From Akkermansia muciniphila (GTDB lineage Bacteria; Verrucomicrobiota; Verrucomicrobiia; Limisphaerales; UBA9464): a DNA stretch of 34,478 bases. Every line of letters starts with the position of its first letter. The stretch's first letter is position 1. Shown one piece after another: positions 1 to 7,174 of the stretch. The notes beneath the pieces are model-generated. The model was not told the origin of the DNA, made no database searches, and saw nothing but the letters and a program-made list of their open reading frames with translations. The translations under genes were made by a program, and so were the position numbers. Where the stretch lies: assembly GCA_945900455.1 (NCBI GenBank), contig CAMDJH010000034.1, positions 1-34,478 on the forward strand. Reading direction: 5' to 3'.

Positions 1-674
1 ACTTGTGCCTCGGTCATCTTGTGGAGTGGTTTAATTGGTATCCACTTTTCCTCGCCTCGATATTCGACGAACACGAGGCGCCCGCCGGGTTTCAGCGCCC
101 GCACGATCTCGCGGATCATTTCGTAGGGATGATCGAACTCGTGGTAGACATCGACCATGATCGCGAGGTCCACGGCATTTGTTGGCAATTTTGGATTCGT
201 AATGTCCCCGAGCACCGGAATCACATTGGTCAAACCGCGAGCCAGCATGTTGGTCCGCAGGATTTGCAGCATTTCGGGTTGGATGTCGTTTGCGTAGACC
301 GTTCCCGTCGGTCCAACTTGCTTCGCCATGCGCCAGGAGAAGTAGCCGCTGCCGGCCCCCACGTCGGCTGCAACATCGCCCGGCTTCAGGGCCAGGGCCT
401 CGACGAGCCTCGACGGCTGCTCCTCCTCCTCCCGTTCCGGTCGCTCGAGCCAAGACGCCCCCTGGTGGGTCATGAAATGCGCGATCTCACGGTCGAGGAA
501 GAATTTTCCGAGACCGTCAAAGGAATGATTCGTACGAGTCTCATAGAGTCGCACAGGCGGGGCGGTGATCGGCGGCGACTTCGGAGAAACGGCCGCTGCG
601 GTGGCCTGTGAAAACGCCAGCATCAGCCCGGCGGTGATTCTGAGCGCAATGAGATTGGGGATTTTAGTGATCAT
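1..674 (-). CDS. Exported class I SAM-dependent methyltransferase (3' end outside window)
   Basis: This frame is open from an ATG at 674 to the left edge, so about 224 residues are visible and the C-terminus is missing. Residues 1-27 form a signal peptide-like stretch (basic start, LMLAF hydrophobic core, Ala-rich end), which suggests export. The Rossmann methyltransferase core follows: motif I DVGAGSGYFS at about 105-114, the acidic end of beta-2 in YANDIQPEML, and a motif IV-like AIMVDVYHEFDHP, then LKPGGRLVFVEYRG. The VYHEFDHP/LKPGG layout is typical of small Methyltransf_11/UbiE-like enzymes. The substrate cannot be told. It is the last visible gene of a minus-strand set but is separated from the gene upstream by a REP-like palindrome, so cotranscription is uncertain. 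No convincing Shine-Dalgarno sequence precedes the ATG. Confidence 0.85.
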   Translation of the reverse strand, partial: MITKIPNLIALRITAGLMLAFSQATAAAVSPKSPPITAPPVRLYETRTNHSFDGLGKFFLDREIAHFMTHQGASWLERPEREEEEQPSRLVEALALKPGDVAADVGAGSGYFSWRMAKQVGPTGTVYANDIQPEMLQILRTNMLARGLTNVIPVLGDITNPKLPTNAVDLAIMVDVYHEFDHPYEMIREIVRALKPGGRLVFVEYRGEEKWIPIKPLHKMTEAQ

Positions 675-712
675 GGAGAGCGAAGTTTTCCAGCGAATGG
701 GCATGAATTGGG

Positions 713-811
713 ACCATGAAACCGGGAGCGCCGGCATCTTGCCGGCGAATCTTCGTCCTCTCTGCAGGCTCGCCGGCAAGATGCCAGCGCTCCCAGGGAG
801 TCGGTTCATGG
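713..811. repeat. REP-like long palindrome
   Basis: Two 25-base arms (724-748 and 770-794) are inverted copies with one mismatch; each holds the core GCCGGCATCTTGCCGGC or its CTGGCATCTTGCCGGC variant. The symmetry extends outward to ccatgaaaccg at 713 and cggttcatgg at 802-811, leaving a 21-base loop. The element fills the gap between the hydrolase and methyltransferase genes. Palindromes of this type are dispersed intergenic repeats in Verrucomicrobiota (recalled, not searched). They resemble REP sequences mobilised by RAYT transposases, a remnant of which lies at 21694-22080. As RNA it would fold into a strong hairpin and could act as a terminator or mRNA stabiliser. Confidence 0.8.
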
Positions 812-835
812 AGAAGCTCAACAAACGGACGTGTT

Positions 836-1600
836 TCATTTCTGCTTGGTTCGGGCCGCCGCGTGGATGAAGGCGCTAAAGAGTGGGCGGTGCTCACGAT
901 AACGGTCGTAGAGTCGCTCGGGATGGAATTGAACGGACGCGAACCACGGAAGAAGCCCGCGGTCCGCCGGGCGGAATTCCATGGCTTCGATCACGCCGTC
1001 CGGAGAGATCGCGGTCGGCACGAACGGTTCGGCGAGTTGATCGATTGCCTGATGATGAGTGCTGTTAACGCCGAGGGAACGGCGGTGGGTCAAACGCGCG
1101 AGGAGCGAGCCCGCCGCCAGGGCCACCGGATGGGCGAAATCACAGCGGCGGTCCAGTTGGCTGTGATTCAATCCGTCGGGCTGTTCGGTTGGCAGATCCA
1201 CATACAGTGTGCCGCCAAGCGCGACGTTGAAGATCTGATGTCCGCGGCAAATGGCAAGGACGGGCAGGGGGTTTCGGAATATTTCCTGGATCAGCAACAA
1301 CTCCATGAGATCGCGGACGGGGACCGCAATCGCACAGGTGTTTGTTAAGTTCGCGTCGATCTCCGGTCGATGGAGCCGAGGTTCAATGTCGTCGCCACCC
1401 GATAGCAGAATGCCGTCGCACCGATCCACCAGGGCCGCCAGAACTCGGGCATCGGCGGAGAGAGGCATGGCAACGGGCAGTCCGCCGTGATCCAACACGG
1501 CATCCAGGTACCGGTGGGACACGCTGATGGAATCGTCCAGCATTTCAGCCCCGGACGACTGGTGCGATGAGGTAACAAGGATTAGCGGGCGTCGAGCCAT
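836..1600 (-). CDS. Peptidase C26 family hydrolase (gamma-glutamyl-GABA hydrolase-like)
   Basis: The 254-residue product is a class I glutamine amidotransferase-like hydrolase of the PuuD/peptidase C26 type. It would cleave a gamma-glutamyl amide in the cytoplasm. Visible signatures are GILLSGGDDIEP (63-74), the nucleophile elbow AICRGHQIFNVALGG with Cys118, the substrate-loop region VNSTHHQAID (178-187), and ASVQFHPER holding His226 and Glu228 of the catalytic triad. Length matches the family (about 250). No signal peptide is present. It starts only 3 bases after the stop of the small hypothetical gene upstream, so the two are probably cotranscribed. PuuD acts in putrescine breakdown, but no other puu gene is visible, so the substrate stays open. 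Confidence 0.9.
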   Translation of the reverse strand: MARRPLILVTSSHQSSGAEMLDDSISVSHRYLDAVLDHGGLPVAMPLSADARVLAALVDRCDGILLSGGDDIEPRLHRPEIDANLTNTCAIAVPVRDLMELLLIQEIFRNPLPVLAICRGHQIFNVALGGTLYVDLPTEQPDGLNHSQLDRRCDFAHPVALAAGSLLARLTHRRSLGVNSTHHQAIDQLAEPFVPTAISPDGVIEAMEFRPADRGLLPWFASVQFHPERLYDRYREHRPLFSAFIHAAARTKQK

Positions 1601-1603
1601 GGC

Positions 1604-1918
1604 TCAGGAGAAGGGGTGATTGGGGAAACGGTCGCGGATGAGTTTTTTTACGTACTCAGCGGTTTCCGGCGGGTGCAGGTCACGGGCGGCCCGCCGTTCG
1701 AGGCAGTCCAGGAGTTCGAGCCAGTCGGAGAGTGGCGGTTTTTCCATCGGAATCCATTGAATGGTGCGTCCCTTGCGGCGAGGTCGTTCAAAGAACAACC
1801 AGTCGCGTCCATGCTTCTGAGCATACACGTGACGCTTGACGCCGTTTTCCCCCGGAGTGTTCCAGCCAATTTCAGATTTTGCGCCCACACGGAAAGTGAG
1901 GGGCTGGAACCGCCACAA
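1604..1918 (-). CDS. Small conserved-looking hypothetical protein
   Basis: I do not recognise this family. The 104-residue frame starts with TTG at 1918; a GTG at about 1888 (Val11) is an alternative start. It is rich in basic and aromatic residues (WLFFERPRRKGRTIQWIP) and ends with an amphipathic helix (EYVKKLIRDRF). It has no transmembrane segment or signal. It lies directly upstream of the C26 hydrolase with a 3-base gap, which is the main argument that it is real and part of a two-gene operon. The opposite-strand frames here look like shadows. The start is uncertain because no clear ribosome-binding site is visible. Confidence 0.5.
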   Translation of the reverse strand: MWRFQPLTFRVGAKSEIGWNTPGENGVKRHVYAQKHGRDWLFFERPRRKGRTIQWIPMEKPPLSDWLELLDCLERRAARDLHPPETAEYVKKLIRDRFPNHPFS

Positions 1919-2359
1919 GAGAAGGAAAAACTGGGGCTTCCAGCATGGTACGCTGTACCCGCTGGAGGGGTATTGGCGGTACCGAAACTCGCGGCTGATG
2001 TGCCGGGCTTCTGTGGGTCAAGCCTCCGGCCTGACAGTTCGAGGCTGCTCTGCAGGCATTGGAAACTAGTCATTTTCTGATTTGTCCCCCCGGGAAATCC
2101 CCGCGAGAAAATGGCCAAACTTCAGGGACTTCTCTGCGGCCACGGGAGATCATTTCTTGTCTTATAGCCTGCCGGGCGAATCAGACTGAACACGTATTTT
2201 GTCCTTAGCAGTTATATAAGAACTATGTAAAGACAAAGTTTAATGACGCGGTCTCGGCACAAAAGATGGGCTGGAGCGGCATCAAGGATGGAGAGCTCAT
2301 CACGTTGGCCATGGAAGTTAGGAGGCGCAACACTCCGCCCACGTCAGGCCGAAGCGGGT
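1919..2359. other. Gene-free stretch
   Basis: No supported gene is seen. The left part (1940-2080) is GC-rich and carries short self-complementary pieces such as ggtacgctgtacc near 1947. The right part (2160-2260) is clearly AT-rich compared with the rest of the window and may hold a promoter, but no convincing -35/-10 pair was assigned. Confidence 0.4.
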
Positions 2360-2689
2360 GAGATAATTCTTCAGGCGGTCTGCCTGGAAGCCCTGCCGGG
2401 GTCTTCGGTGCGATGGTCCGCTTGCGTTTGCCTTGCCAGTTTGCCGCGTCACATTGCGGAACGGCAACTGGCGTTGGCCGGCCAACGCTTCGGCCTTTCG
2501 CCGGAGCATTGCACCGTCGAGGAGCATGCGGATGCTTTTGGTCCCGGCAATACGCTTCACTTCGTTGCCGCCAGCGAAACCTATGCAAATGTCTTCACCG
2601 GTTTTGGCGCACCTCGTGTGCGATCCGAGCAGGTAACGGCGGACGCCGCCGGTCAAGCGGAGATCTTCCGCGCAAGTGGTGCGGCCCTG
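2360..2689 (+). pseudogene. rtcA: RNA 3'-terminal phosphate cyclase (RtcA) internal fragment
   Basis: The plus-strand frame encodes about 110 residues matching the middle to C-terminal part of RtcA, the ATP-dependent enzyme that converts RNA 3'-phosphate ends to 2',3'-cyclic phosphates. Recognisable parts are SLPRHIAERQLALA (family: GVPRHVAERE), FGPGNTLHFVA (family: GPGNT) and VFTGFGAPRVRSEQV followed by FRASGAAL (family: FxGxGxxxVxAExV ... YLAxxAAV). The N-terminal ATP/substrate region and the C-terminal His-nucleophile region are missing, so this is a remnant; RtcA is normally about 340 residues. It runs antisense to, and slightly overlaps, the tail of the mosaic dehydrogenase frame. It is one of several truncated genes in this segment. 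Confidence 0.75.
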
Positions 2690-4970
2690 CCACCGCCATC
2701 GCCTCAATCGCTTCATCAATGACCGGGAGATGAGCCTCTCGCAACGTGTCGAACAGCGGTTTCCACTCGTCGGCTCGGGCGGAATCGGATGCGGCTCCCC
2801 ACGTGGGTGCGGTTGACATGGCGAAGTTCAACGCAGCGACGAGGCCGTAGTCGCTGTCGTTGGACATGGTGATGGCTTCGTCGAGCCTCTCAAAGGGGGC
2901 TATTCCGACGATTGGGCCGAAAGTCTCCTCGCGCATTACGAGCATGTCCTGCGTGCAGCCGGTGAGGATCGTGGGCGGGAAGTAGTTGCCTTTCGCGAAG
3001 GCTTCCCCGGCCGGGCGCTTGCCTCCGGTGATGAGAGTTGCGCCCTTGGCCAGAGCATCGGCCACATGGGCCTCGCAGGTCTTGACGCCGTCCGCGGTGG
3101 CCATGGGGCCGCCGTCCACCTTGGGGTCGGTGATGCCGTCGCCCAGCGTGAGTTTCTCCGCTACAGTCTTGAGCCTGGCAACGAACGCGTCGTGGACACT
3201 CGAGTGCACGTAGGCGCGGTTCACGCTGCTGCACGACTGACCGCAATTGCGGAAGCCCTTATAGGCAACAATCTTCGCCGCGAGGTCGAGATCGACATCC
3301 GCGCACACGACGGCGGGGCACTGGCCGCCGAGTTCGAGCGAGACCTTTTTAAGGAAAGGTCCGGCGGCGGTGAGAATCTGTTTCCCCACCGCGCTGCTGC
3401 CCGTCATGGCGACCTTGGCGACGCCGCGATGCTTCACCAGCGCGTCGCCAAGCACGGCACCGCTGCCGGTGATGCAATTCACGACACCCGCGGGCAAGCC
3501 GCCCTCGGCGAGGGCCTGGCAAAAGGCCAGCGGCGACATCGGCGTGACGGTGGTGGGCTTCACGATGACGGTGCAGCCGGCGGCAAGCGCAGGCCCGAGT
3601 TTCCAACTCAACAGCGACACGGGATAATTCCACGGCGTGATGAGCCCGCACACGCCGACGGGTGCGTAGGTGACCCAGGAACGATAGGCCTTGTCCTCGG
3701 TGGGGTTCGTCCAGCCTTCGATGCGCACGCCTTCCGCCGCATAGTAATCAATGGTGTCGCACGAGCCGCCGATCTCGCTGACGGATTGTGCGAGGGGCTT
3801 GCCCTGCTCCAAGGCCATCAACATGCCAATCTCACCCGCCTTGGTGCGGACATGGGCGGTGGCCTTGCGAATGATCTTTGCACGGTCGCAGGGCATGAGT
3901 GCGCTCCAGGACTTGAAGGCAGCCTGCGCCGCGCCGACGGCGGCATCGAGCTCAGCGAGTGTGGCTTTCGCGACGCTGCCGACCACGCGGCCATCGACGA
4001 TGACGATATACATCACCACGCGATCGCCGACCTTGACGTTGGCATTCGGAGCACTCGACTCGACCACGCTGGCGGAGAACTCATGGCCGAGAATGCGCGG
4101 CGGGATGATCTTCTTGTCGCCGTGGCGGTAGGTGCGGAGATCGGTGCCGCAGACGGAGCAGGCATGGATTTTCAAAAGCACATCGCCGTCCTCGAGCGAC
4201 GGAGTGGGGTGCTCGATTACCCGGAGGTCTTCCTTTCCGAAGTAAACAGCAGCTTTCATAAGCACGAATGGACACGAATGCTTTGTCGGCGCGACGTAGT
4301 GCCCGGCACGCTGCTGGTTGCGACCATCGAGCCGGATTCTCGCACCACGTTCGGCCGCGCGCGTGATGTAGCCCTCGATGCGCTCCTTCGCCCTGACGCT
4401 GATGATCGCACCAATTTCCTTGCCGCAAGCCATGCCGCGCATCTCTTGCTCGCTCGGTTTCAGGATGAAGCTGTTGCCGCAGGCGATGGCCATCGGAAAC
4501 ATCCACATCGGCACCATCGCGGGGAAATTGAAGGGCGTGATGCCGGCGACGACGCCGAGCGGAAAGCGGCGCGTGTAGCAATCCACACCGGTGCTGACCT
4601 CCAGGATCTCACCCGCGAAAAGCTGGGGCAAACTGGCGGCATACTCGACGATCTCGATGCCACGCGCGATGCCTGCGGCGGATTCGGCGGTGGTCTTGCC
4701 GTTCTCCGCGGTGACTTGTTTCGCGAGGTCGCCGATGTTCTGTTCGACGAGCGTCTTGAACTTGTAGAGCACCTGCACGCGATCCTTCACCGGCACGAGG
4801 CTCCAGCTTTGGAAGGCTTTTTGGGCGGATTGCACGGCTTGATCGACAACAGCGGCATCAGCCACCGTGACGCTGCCGAGAGGCGCGCCATCGACGGGTG
4901 AAGTGAGAGGGTTCAGTGAACGAGAACCGGCTTCTAGGCGGGTTCCGTGGATGTAGTGGGTTGCTTTCAT
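2595..4970 (-). CDS. Mosaic open frame built from three dehydrogenase genes (791 codons)
   Basis: A single uninterrupted frame joins pieces of three different enzymes. Residues 1-175 match the N-terminus of methylmalonate-semialdehyde dehydrogenase, up to ILKPSEQ. Residues 176-229 match a later part of that family (AKERIEGYITRA), so the segment holding its catalytic Cys is gone. Residues 238-322 are the N-terminal zinc-binding part of a medium-chain alcohol dehydrogenase (SVCGTDLRTYRHG, GHEFSASVVE, KVGDRVVMY). Residues about 323-715 are a nearly complete succinate-semialdehyde-type aldehyde dehydrogenase with Glu546 (SLELGGQ) and Cys580 (NCGQSCSSVNR), lacking about 30 N-terminal and 75 C-terminal residues. 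Residues 716-791 match nothing I know. All junctions keep frame. Only the last enzyme retains catalytic residues, and it lacks its C-terminal oligomerisation part, so activity is doubtful. The ATG overlaps the gluconokinase stop (ATGA). Confidence 0.8.
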   Translation of the reverse strand: MKATHYIHGTRLEAGSRSLNPLTSPVDGAPLGSVTVADAAVVDQAVQSAQKAFQSWSLVPVKDRVQVLYKFKTLVEQNIGDLAKQVTAENGKTTAESAAGIARGIEIVEYAASLPQLFAGEILEVSTGVDCYTRRFPLGVVAGITPFNFPAMVPMWMFPMAIACGNSFILKPSEQEMRGMACGKEIGAIISVRAKERIEGYITRAAERGARIRLDGRNQQRAGHYVAPTKHSCPFVLMKAAVYFGKEDLRVIEHPTPSLEDGDVLLKIHACSVCGTDLRTYRHGDKKIIPPRILGHEFSASVVESSAPNANVKVGDRVVMYIVIVDGRVVGSVAKATLAELDAAVGAAQAAFKSWSALMPCDRAKIIRKATAHVRTKAGEIGMLMALEQGKPLAQSVSEIGGSCDTIDYYAAEGVRIEGWTNPTEDKAYRSWVTYAPVGVCGLITPWNYPVSLLSWKLGPALAAGCTVIVKPTTVTPMSPLAFCQALAEGGLPAGVVNCITGSGAVLGDALVKHRGVAKVAMTGSSAVGKQILTAAGPFLKKVSLELGGQCPAVVCADVDLDLAAKIVAYKGFRNCGQSCSSVNRAYVHSSVHDAFVARLKTVAEKLTLGDGITDPKVDGGPMATADGVKTCEAHVADALAKGATLITGGKRPAGEAFAKGNYFPPTILTGCTQDMLVMREETFGPIVGIAPFERLDEAITMSNDSDYGLVAALNFAMSTAPTWGAASDSARADEWKPLFDTLREAHLPVIDEAIEAMAVAGPHHLRGRSPLDRRRPPLPARIAHEVRQNR
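2826..4004 (-). pseudogene. Succinate-semialdehyde dehydrogenase-like segment, both ends truncated
   Basis: This third and largest segment of the mosaic frame covers about 390 residues of an NAD(P)-dependent aldehyde dehydrogenase. Features are PVGVCGLITPWNYP, the cofactor loop TGSSAVGKQI, the general base in LELGGQ and the nucleophile Cys in GQSCSSVNR, then EETFGPIVGIAPF. The usual C-terminus, including the PFGGxKxSGxGRE region, is absent after YGLVAAL. The tail that follows (STAPTWGAASDSARADEW onward) is unrelated to the family. Confidence 0.8.
4005..4259 (-). pseudogene. Zinc-dependent alcohol dehydrogenase N-terminal fragment
   Basis: This is the second segment of the mosaic frame. Met at 4259 looks like the original start of a medium-chain dehydrogenase (MKAAVYFGKEDLRVIE). 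The catalytic zinc ligands Cys in CSVCGTD and the GHE motif are present, and the fragment ends at KVGDRVVMY after about 85 residues. The NAD-binding domain (about 250 residues) is missing. It joins in frame to the aldehyde dehydrogenase piece at about 4005. Confidence 0.8.
4263..4280. repeat. Short dispersed motif CACGAATGGACACG, copy 1
   Basis: The sequence cacgaatggacacgaatg lies exactly at the join between the mmsA-like and alcohol dehydrogenase pieces. A near-identical copy is at 5387-5404 upstream of the gluconokinase remnant. Both look like intergenic sequence, which supports the idea that the mmsA-ADH join came from a deletion ending in the former intergenic gap. Confidence 0.6.
4284..4970 (-). 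pseudogene. mmsA: mmsA/iolA-like dehydrogenase remnant with internal deletion
   Basis: This is the first segment of the mosaic frame. The N-terminal third of a CoA-acylating methylmalonate-semialdehyde dehydrogenase is intact (PLTSPVDGAPLGSV, GVVAGITPFNFPAMVPMW, ILKPSEQ). At about 4422-4446 it jumps to GKEIGAIISVRAKERIEGYI, a part that normally lies about 150 residues further on. The Rossmann core and the active-site Cys are lost. It ends near APT at 4284, where a repeated intergenic-type motif follows. Confidence 0.8.
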
Positions 4971-5305
4971 GAGATTAGTTGGAGGATGGATTGCACCACG
5001 GCCTGCGGTTCGCGGTCGTTGGGCACGCGGAGGAGGTCGGGAGTGACTTCGAGCGTGGCGAGCTGGCTGTCCAAAAGCGAGGCCGGCATGAAGTGTCCTG
5101 CGCGGGCCGTCATGCGGGCAGCGATCGTGTCACGAGAACATTCGAGGAGGATGAAACGGATGAGGTCTTGGTCATCATCCCCGCGTAACCAGGCCCGCAG
5201 GCCTGAATGCAGCGCGGAGCAGGCCAGAATGAGTTTTTTTCCTTCCGCGCGGGGCACGTCGAGCGAGGTGATTCCCGTGCCGCCGCCCTCGGGCAGATAG
5301 AGCAC
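4967..5305 (-). pseudogene. gntK: Gluconokinase, N-terminally truncated
   Basis: The frame from a GTG at 5305 encodes 112 residues. From about residue 22 it matches the C-terminal two thirds of GntK, the ATP-dependent kinase making 6-phosphogluconate: LILACSALHSGLRAWLR, IRFILLECSRDTIAARM and GHFMPASLLDSQLATLE. The P-loop (GxSGxGKS) and substrate region, about 60 residues, are missing; the first 21 residues (LYLPEGGGTGITSLDVPRA) come from something else. The enzyme cannot bind ATP normally, so I call it a remnant. Its stop overlaps the start of the mosaic dehydrogenase by 4 bases, showing the two once formed a translationally coupled sugar-acid catabolic operon. Confidence 0.8.
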
Positions 5306-5386
5306 CCCTCCGTATGTTTCCAGGCTTTGAAAGCCCGCGTGGTTTTAGCCCGAACTTTGAAACAGGCGTGAAAGTGTTTTCTGAAC

Positions 5387-5404
5387 CACGAATGGACACG
5401 GATT
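5387..5404. repeat. Short dispersed motif CACGAATGGACACG, copy 2
   Basis: The sequence cacgaatggacacggatt matches the motif at 4263-4280 in 16 of 18 positions. It lies in the gap between the gluconokinase remnant and the M19 dipeptidase. Confidence 0.6.
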
Positions 5405-5450
5405 GCGCTCGGCGCCACGCCTCGTTAGCTTCGCTGTTTCACACTGACAC

Positions 5451-6686
5451 ATGAGACCATTCTGGCCGATTTCGCTGTTTGCACTCGCCTGCCTTCCCGC
5501 GCTCGCCACCGATGCGGAGACTGATTTTTCCGCCCGCGCCCGCGCGCTCCATGAGCGGCTCGTGACCCTCGACACCCATCTCGACACGCCCGCGAACCTG
5601 CAGAAGCCGGGCTGGAACATTATGCAGTCGCACAATGTCGCCGACGACGGAACCCAGGTGGATTACCCGCGCATGATCGCCGGCGGTCTTGACGGCGGCA
5701 TGTGGGCCATCTTCACGGGCCAGGGCCCGCTGACGCCCGAGGGCCGCGCCCACGCCCGAAATGCCGCGCTCCAAATCGCGCTCCGCATCCATACGATGGT
5801 CGCCGCGCACCCGGATCAATTCGAAATCGCACGGACCGCCGCTGACGCCCCGCGCATCGCCGCAGCCGGCAAGCGGATCGTCTATCTCAGCATTGAGAAC
5901 AGCTACCCCATCGGCGAGGACCTTACGCTGGTGCAGACATTCTTTGATCTCGGAGTGCGGGTGATGAGCCCGGTGCACACGGCCCACAATGACATGGCCG
6001 ACTCCGCCAGCGATGCCTCGCCCGCGCCCTGGCACGGCCTCAGCCCGCGGGGGCGACAACTCGTCGTCGAGTGCAATCGCCTCGGCATCGTGCTCGACGC
6101 CTCGCACGCCTCCGACCAGGTCTTCGACCAGATGCTCGCACTCTCGAAGACCCCGATCATTCTTTCCCACTCGAGTTGCAAGGCCATCTACGCGCACCCG
6201 CGTAACCTCGACGATGACCGCATCCGCAAGCTCGCCGCGAGCGGGGGCGTGATGCAGTTAAACTCCCTCAGTGCCTACCTCGTCGACACGCCCGCAAATC
6301 CCGACCGCAACAAGGCGATGGCCGAGTTTTTCGGAAAATACGGCGGCAGTCGCAGCCTGACACCCGCGCAAACCGAGGTGTTGAACCGCGAGCGACGCGA
6401 ATTCATGGCGAAATACCCGGTCAAGCGAGCCAATTTTGACGACTTCATGAAACATGTCCGGCATGCACTCGAAGTCGTCGGGCCCGAGCACGTTGGCTTC
6501 GGTGCCGACTGGGACGGCGGCGGTGGCGTCACCGGCATGAATGACGTCAGCTGCTACTACAAAATCACCGAGGCACTCGTGCAGGCTGGATACTCCGAAA
6601 AGGATCTGTCGAACATCTGGAGCGGTAACGTGCTCCGCCTCCTCCATGCCGCTGAGGATTTCGCCACAAAACAGAAGAAGCCTTGA
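5451..6686 (+). CDS. Exported M19 membrane dipeptidase
   Basis: The 411-residue product is a zinc-dependent dipeptidase of the renal dipeptidase (M19) family, which hydrolyses dipeptides, often including D-amino-acid dipeptides. A signal peptide covers residues 1-20 (MRPFWPISLFALACLPALAT). The binuclear-zinc ligands are all visible: His43 and Asp45 in DTHLDTP, Glu149 in LSIENSY, His219 in DASHAS and His240 in LSHSS; Asp353 in GFGADWDG is the conserved late Asp. Length fits the family with signal peptide. The gene stands alone: debris lies upstream and a mini-insertion element begins 30 bases after its stop. No strong Shine-Dalgarno sequence precedes the ATG. It would act in the periplasm or at the outer membrane. 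Confidence 0.93.
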   Translation: MRPFWPISLFALACLPALATDAETDFSARARALHERLVTLDTHLDTPANLQKPGWNIMQSHNVADDGTQVDYPRMIAGGLDGGMWAIFTGQGPLTPEGRAHARNAALQIALRIHTMVAAHPDQFEIARTAADAPRIAAAGKRIVYLSIENSYPIGEDLTLVQTFFDLGVRVMSPVHTAHNDMADSASDASPAPWHGLSPRGRQLVVECNRLGIVLDASHASDQVFDQMLALSKTPIILSHSSCKAIYAHPRNLDDDRIRKLAASGGVMQLNSLSAYLVDTPANPDRNKAMAEFFGKYGGSRSLTPAQTEVLNRERREFMAKYPVKRANFDDFMKHVRHALEVVGPEHVGFGADWDGGGGVTGMNDVSCYYKITEALVQAGYSEKDLSNIWSGNVLRLLHAAEDFATKQKKP

Positions 6687-6715
6687 ATCGGTTGGGGCGT
6701 ACACCTGGGGCGCCC

Positions 6716-7159
6716 GGAGGGTCAAAAAATTCGAATCTACCAAAATTCAACGATTTACAGGGCTATCAGAAGATTGGTCGTAGGCCGTTGCCGCAGTTAA
6801 GTCTCGTCGATGACTTGGAACGATTGGAAACGAATGCTGGCGACCCTCTCCGGTTCGGTGGATCAGGAACTCCTCCTGCGCAACGAGTATCTGGTGACGG
6901 AGAACTCGATTCGACCCGTAAAGACCGAGCTCCTGTCGGAAATGATTCTTTTCGGAGAAAGCTCTCTCCGCCACTTCCTTGAGGATTACGTGAATCATTT
7001 CCACGCGGAGCGAAATCACCCAGGCAAGGGCAACGTGATCCTGTTTCCGGCGCCCGAGGATCGGATCGGTGAAAGGGCAGGGGACATCCAGTCTCGCGAG
7101 CGCCTGGGAGGCTTCCTGAAATTCTACTACCGAGAGGCCGCATGAGTTTTTGACCATAC
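6716..7159 (+). mobile_element. Non-autonomous mini-insertion element, copy A
   Basis: This 444-base unit recurs in the window (copies B 13661, C 14310, D 21038, E 23006, F 26294). The left end reads GGAGGGTCAAAAAATTCGAA. The right end, read inward on the opposite strand, is CGTATGGTCAAAAACTCATG. The best-conserved ends in the family match over about 17 bases, so these are terminal inverted repeats. Inside is a frame joining the first about 30 codons to the last about 80 codons of an integrase-type transposase, with the catalytic core deleted. Copy A also has a 9-base near-tandem duplication around 6812-6830. No target duplication is evident. It lies between the M19 gene and the end of the efflux operon. 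Confidence 0.85.
6810..7145 (+). CDS. Core-deleted transposase remnant in copy A (111 aa)
   Basis: The frame runs from WKRMLATLSGSVDQELLLRN, which resembles the N-terminus of an rve-type integrase transposase, to VNHFHAERNHPGKGNVILFP and the end LKFYYREAA, its C-terminus. The join lies near TENSIR/PVKTELL. The helix-turn-helix and the DDE catalytic region, some 200 residues in the full family as I recall it, are absent. It therefore cannot transpose itself. It is intact and equal in length to the frame in copy E. It could be an accidental open frame, or a retained DNA-binding or regulatory peptide. Confidence 0.65.
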   Translation: MTWNDWKRMLATLSGSVDQELLLRNEYLVTENSIRPVKTELLSEMILFGESSLRHFLEDYVNHFHAERNHPGKGNVILFPAPEDRIGERAGDIQSRERLGGFLKFYYREAA

Positions 7160-7174
7160 GACTTCGCCCCGCCT

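Noticed and set aside
3066..4901. A 611-codon open frame on the plus strand opposite the mosaic dehydrogenase
   Set aside because: It is the antisense shadow of a GC-rich gene with recognisable enzymes on the minus strand; its protein has an unnatural Asp/Gly/Ala/His-rich composition.
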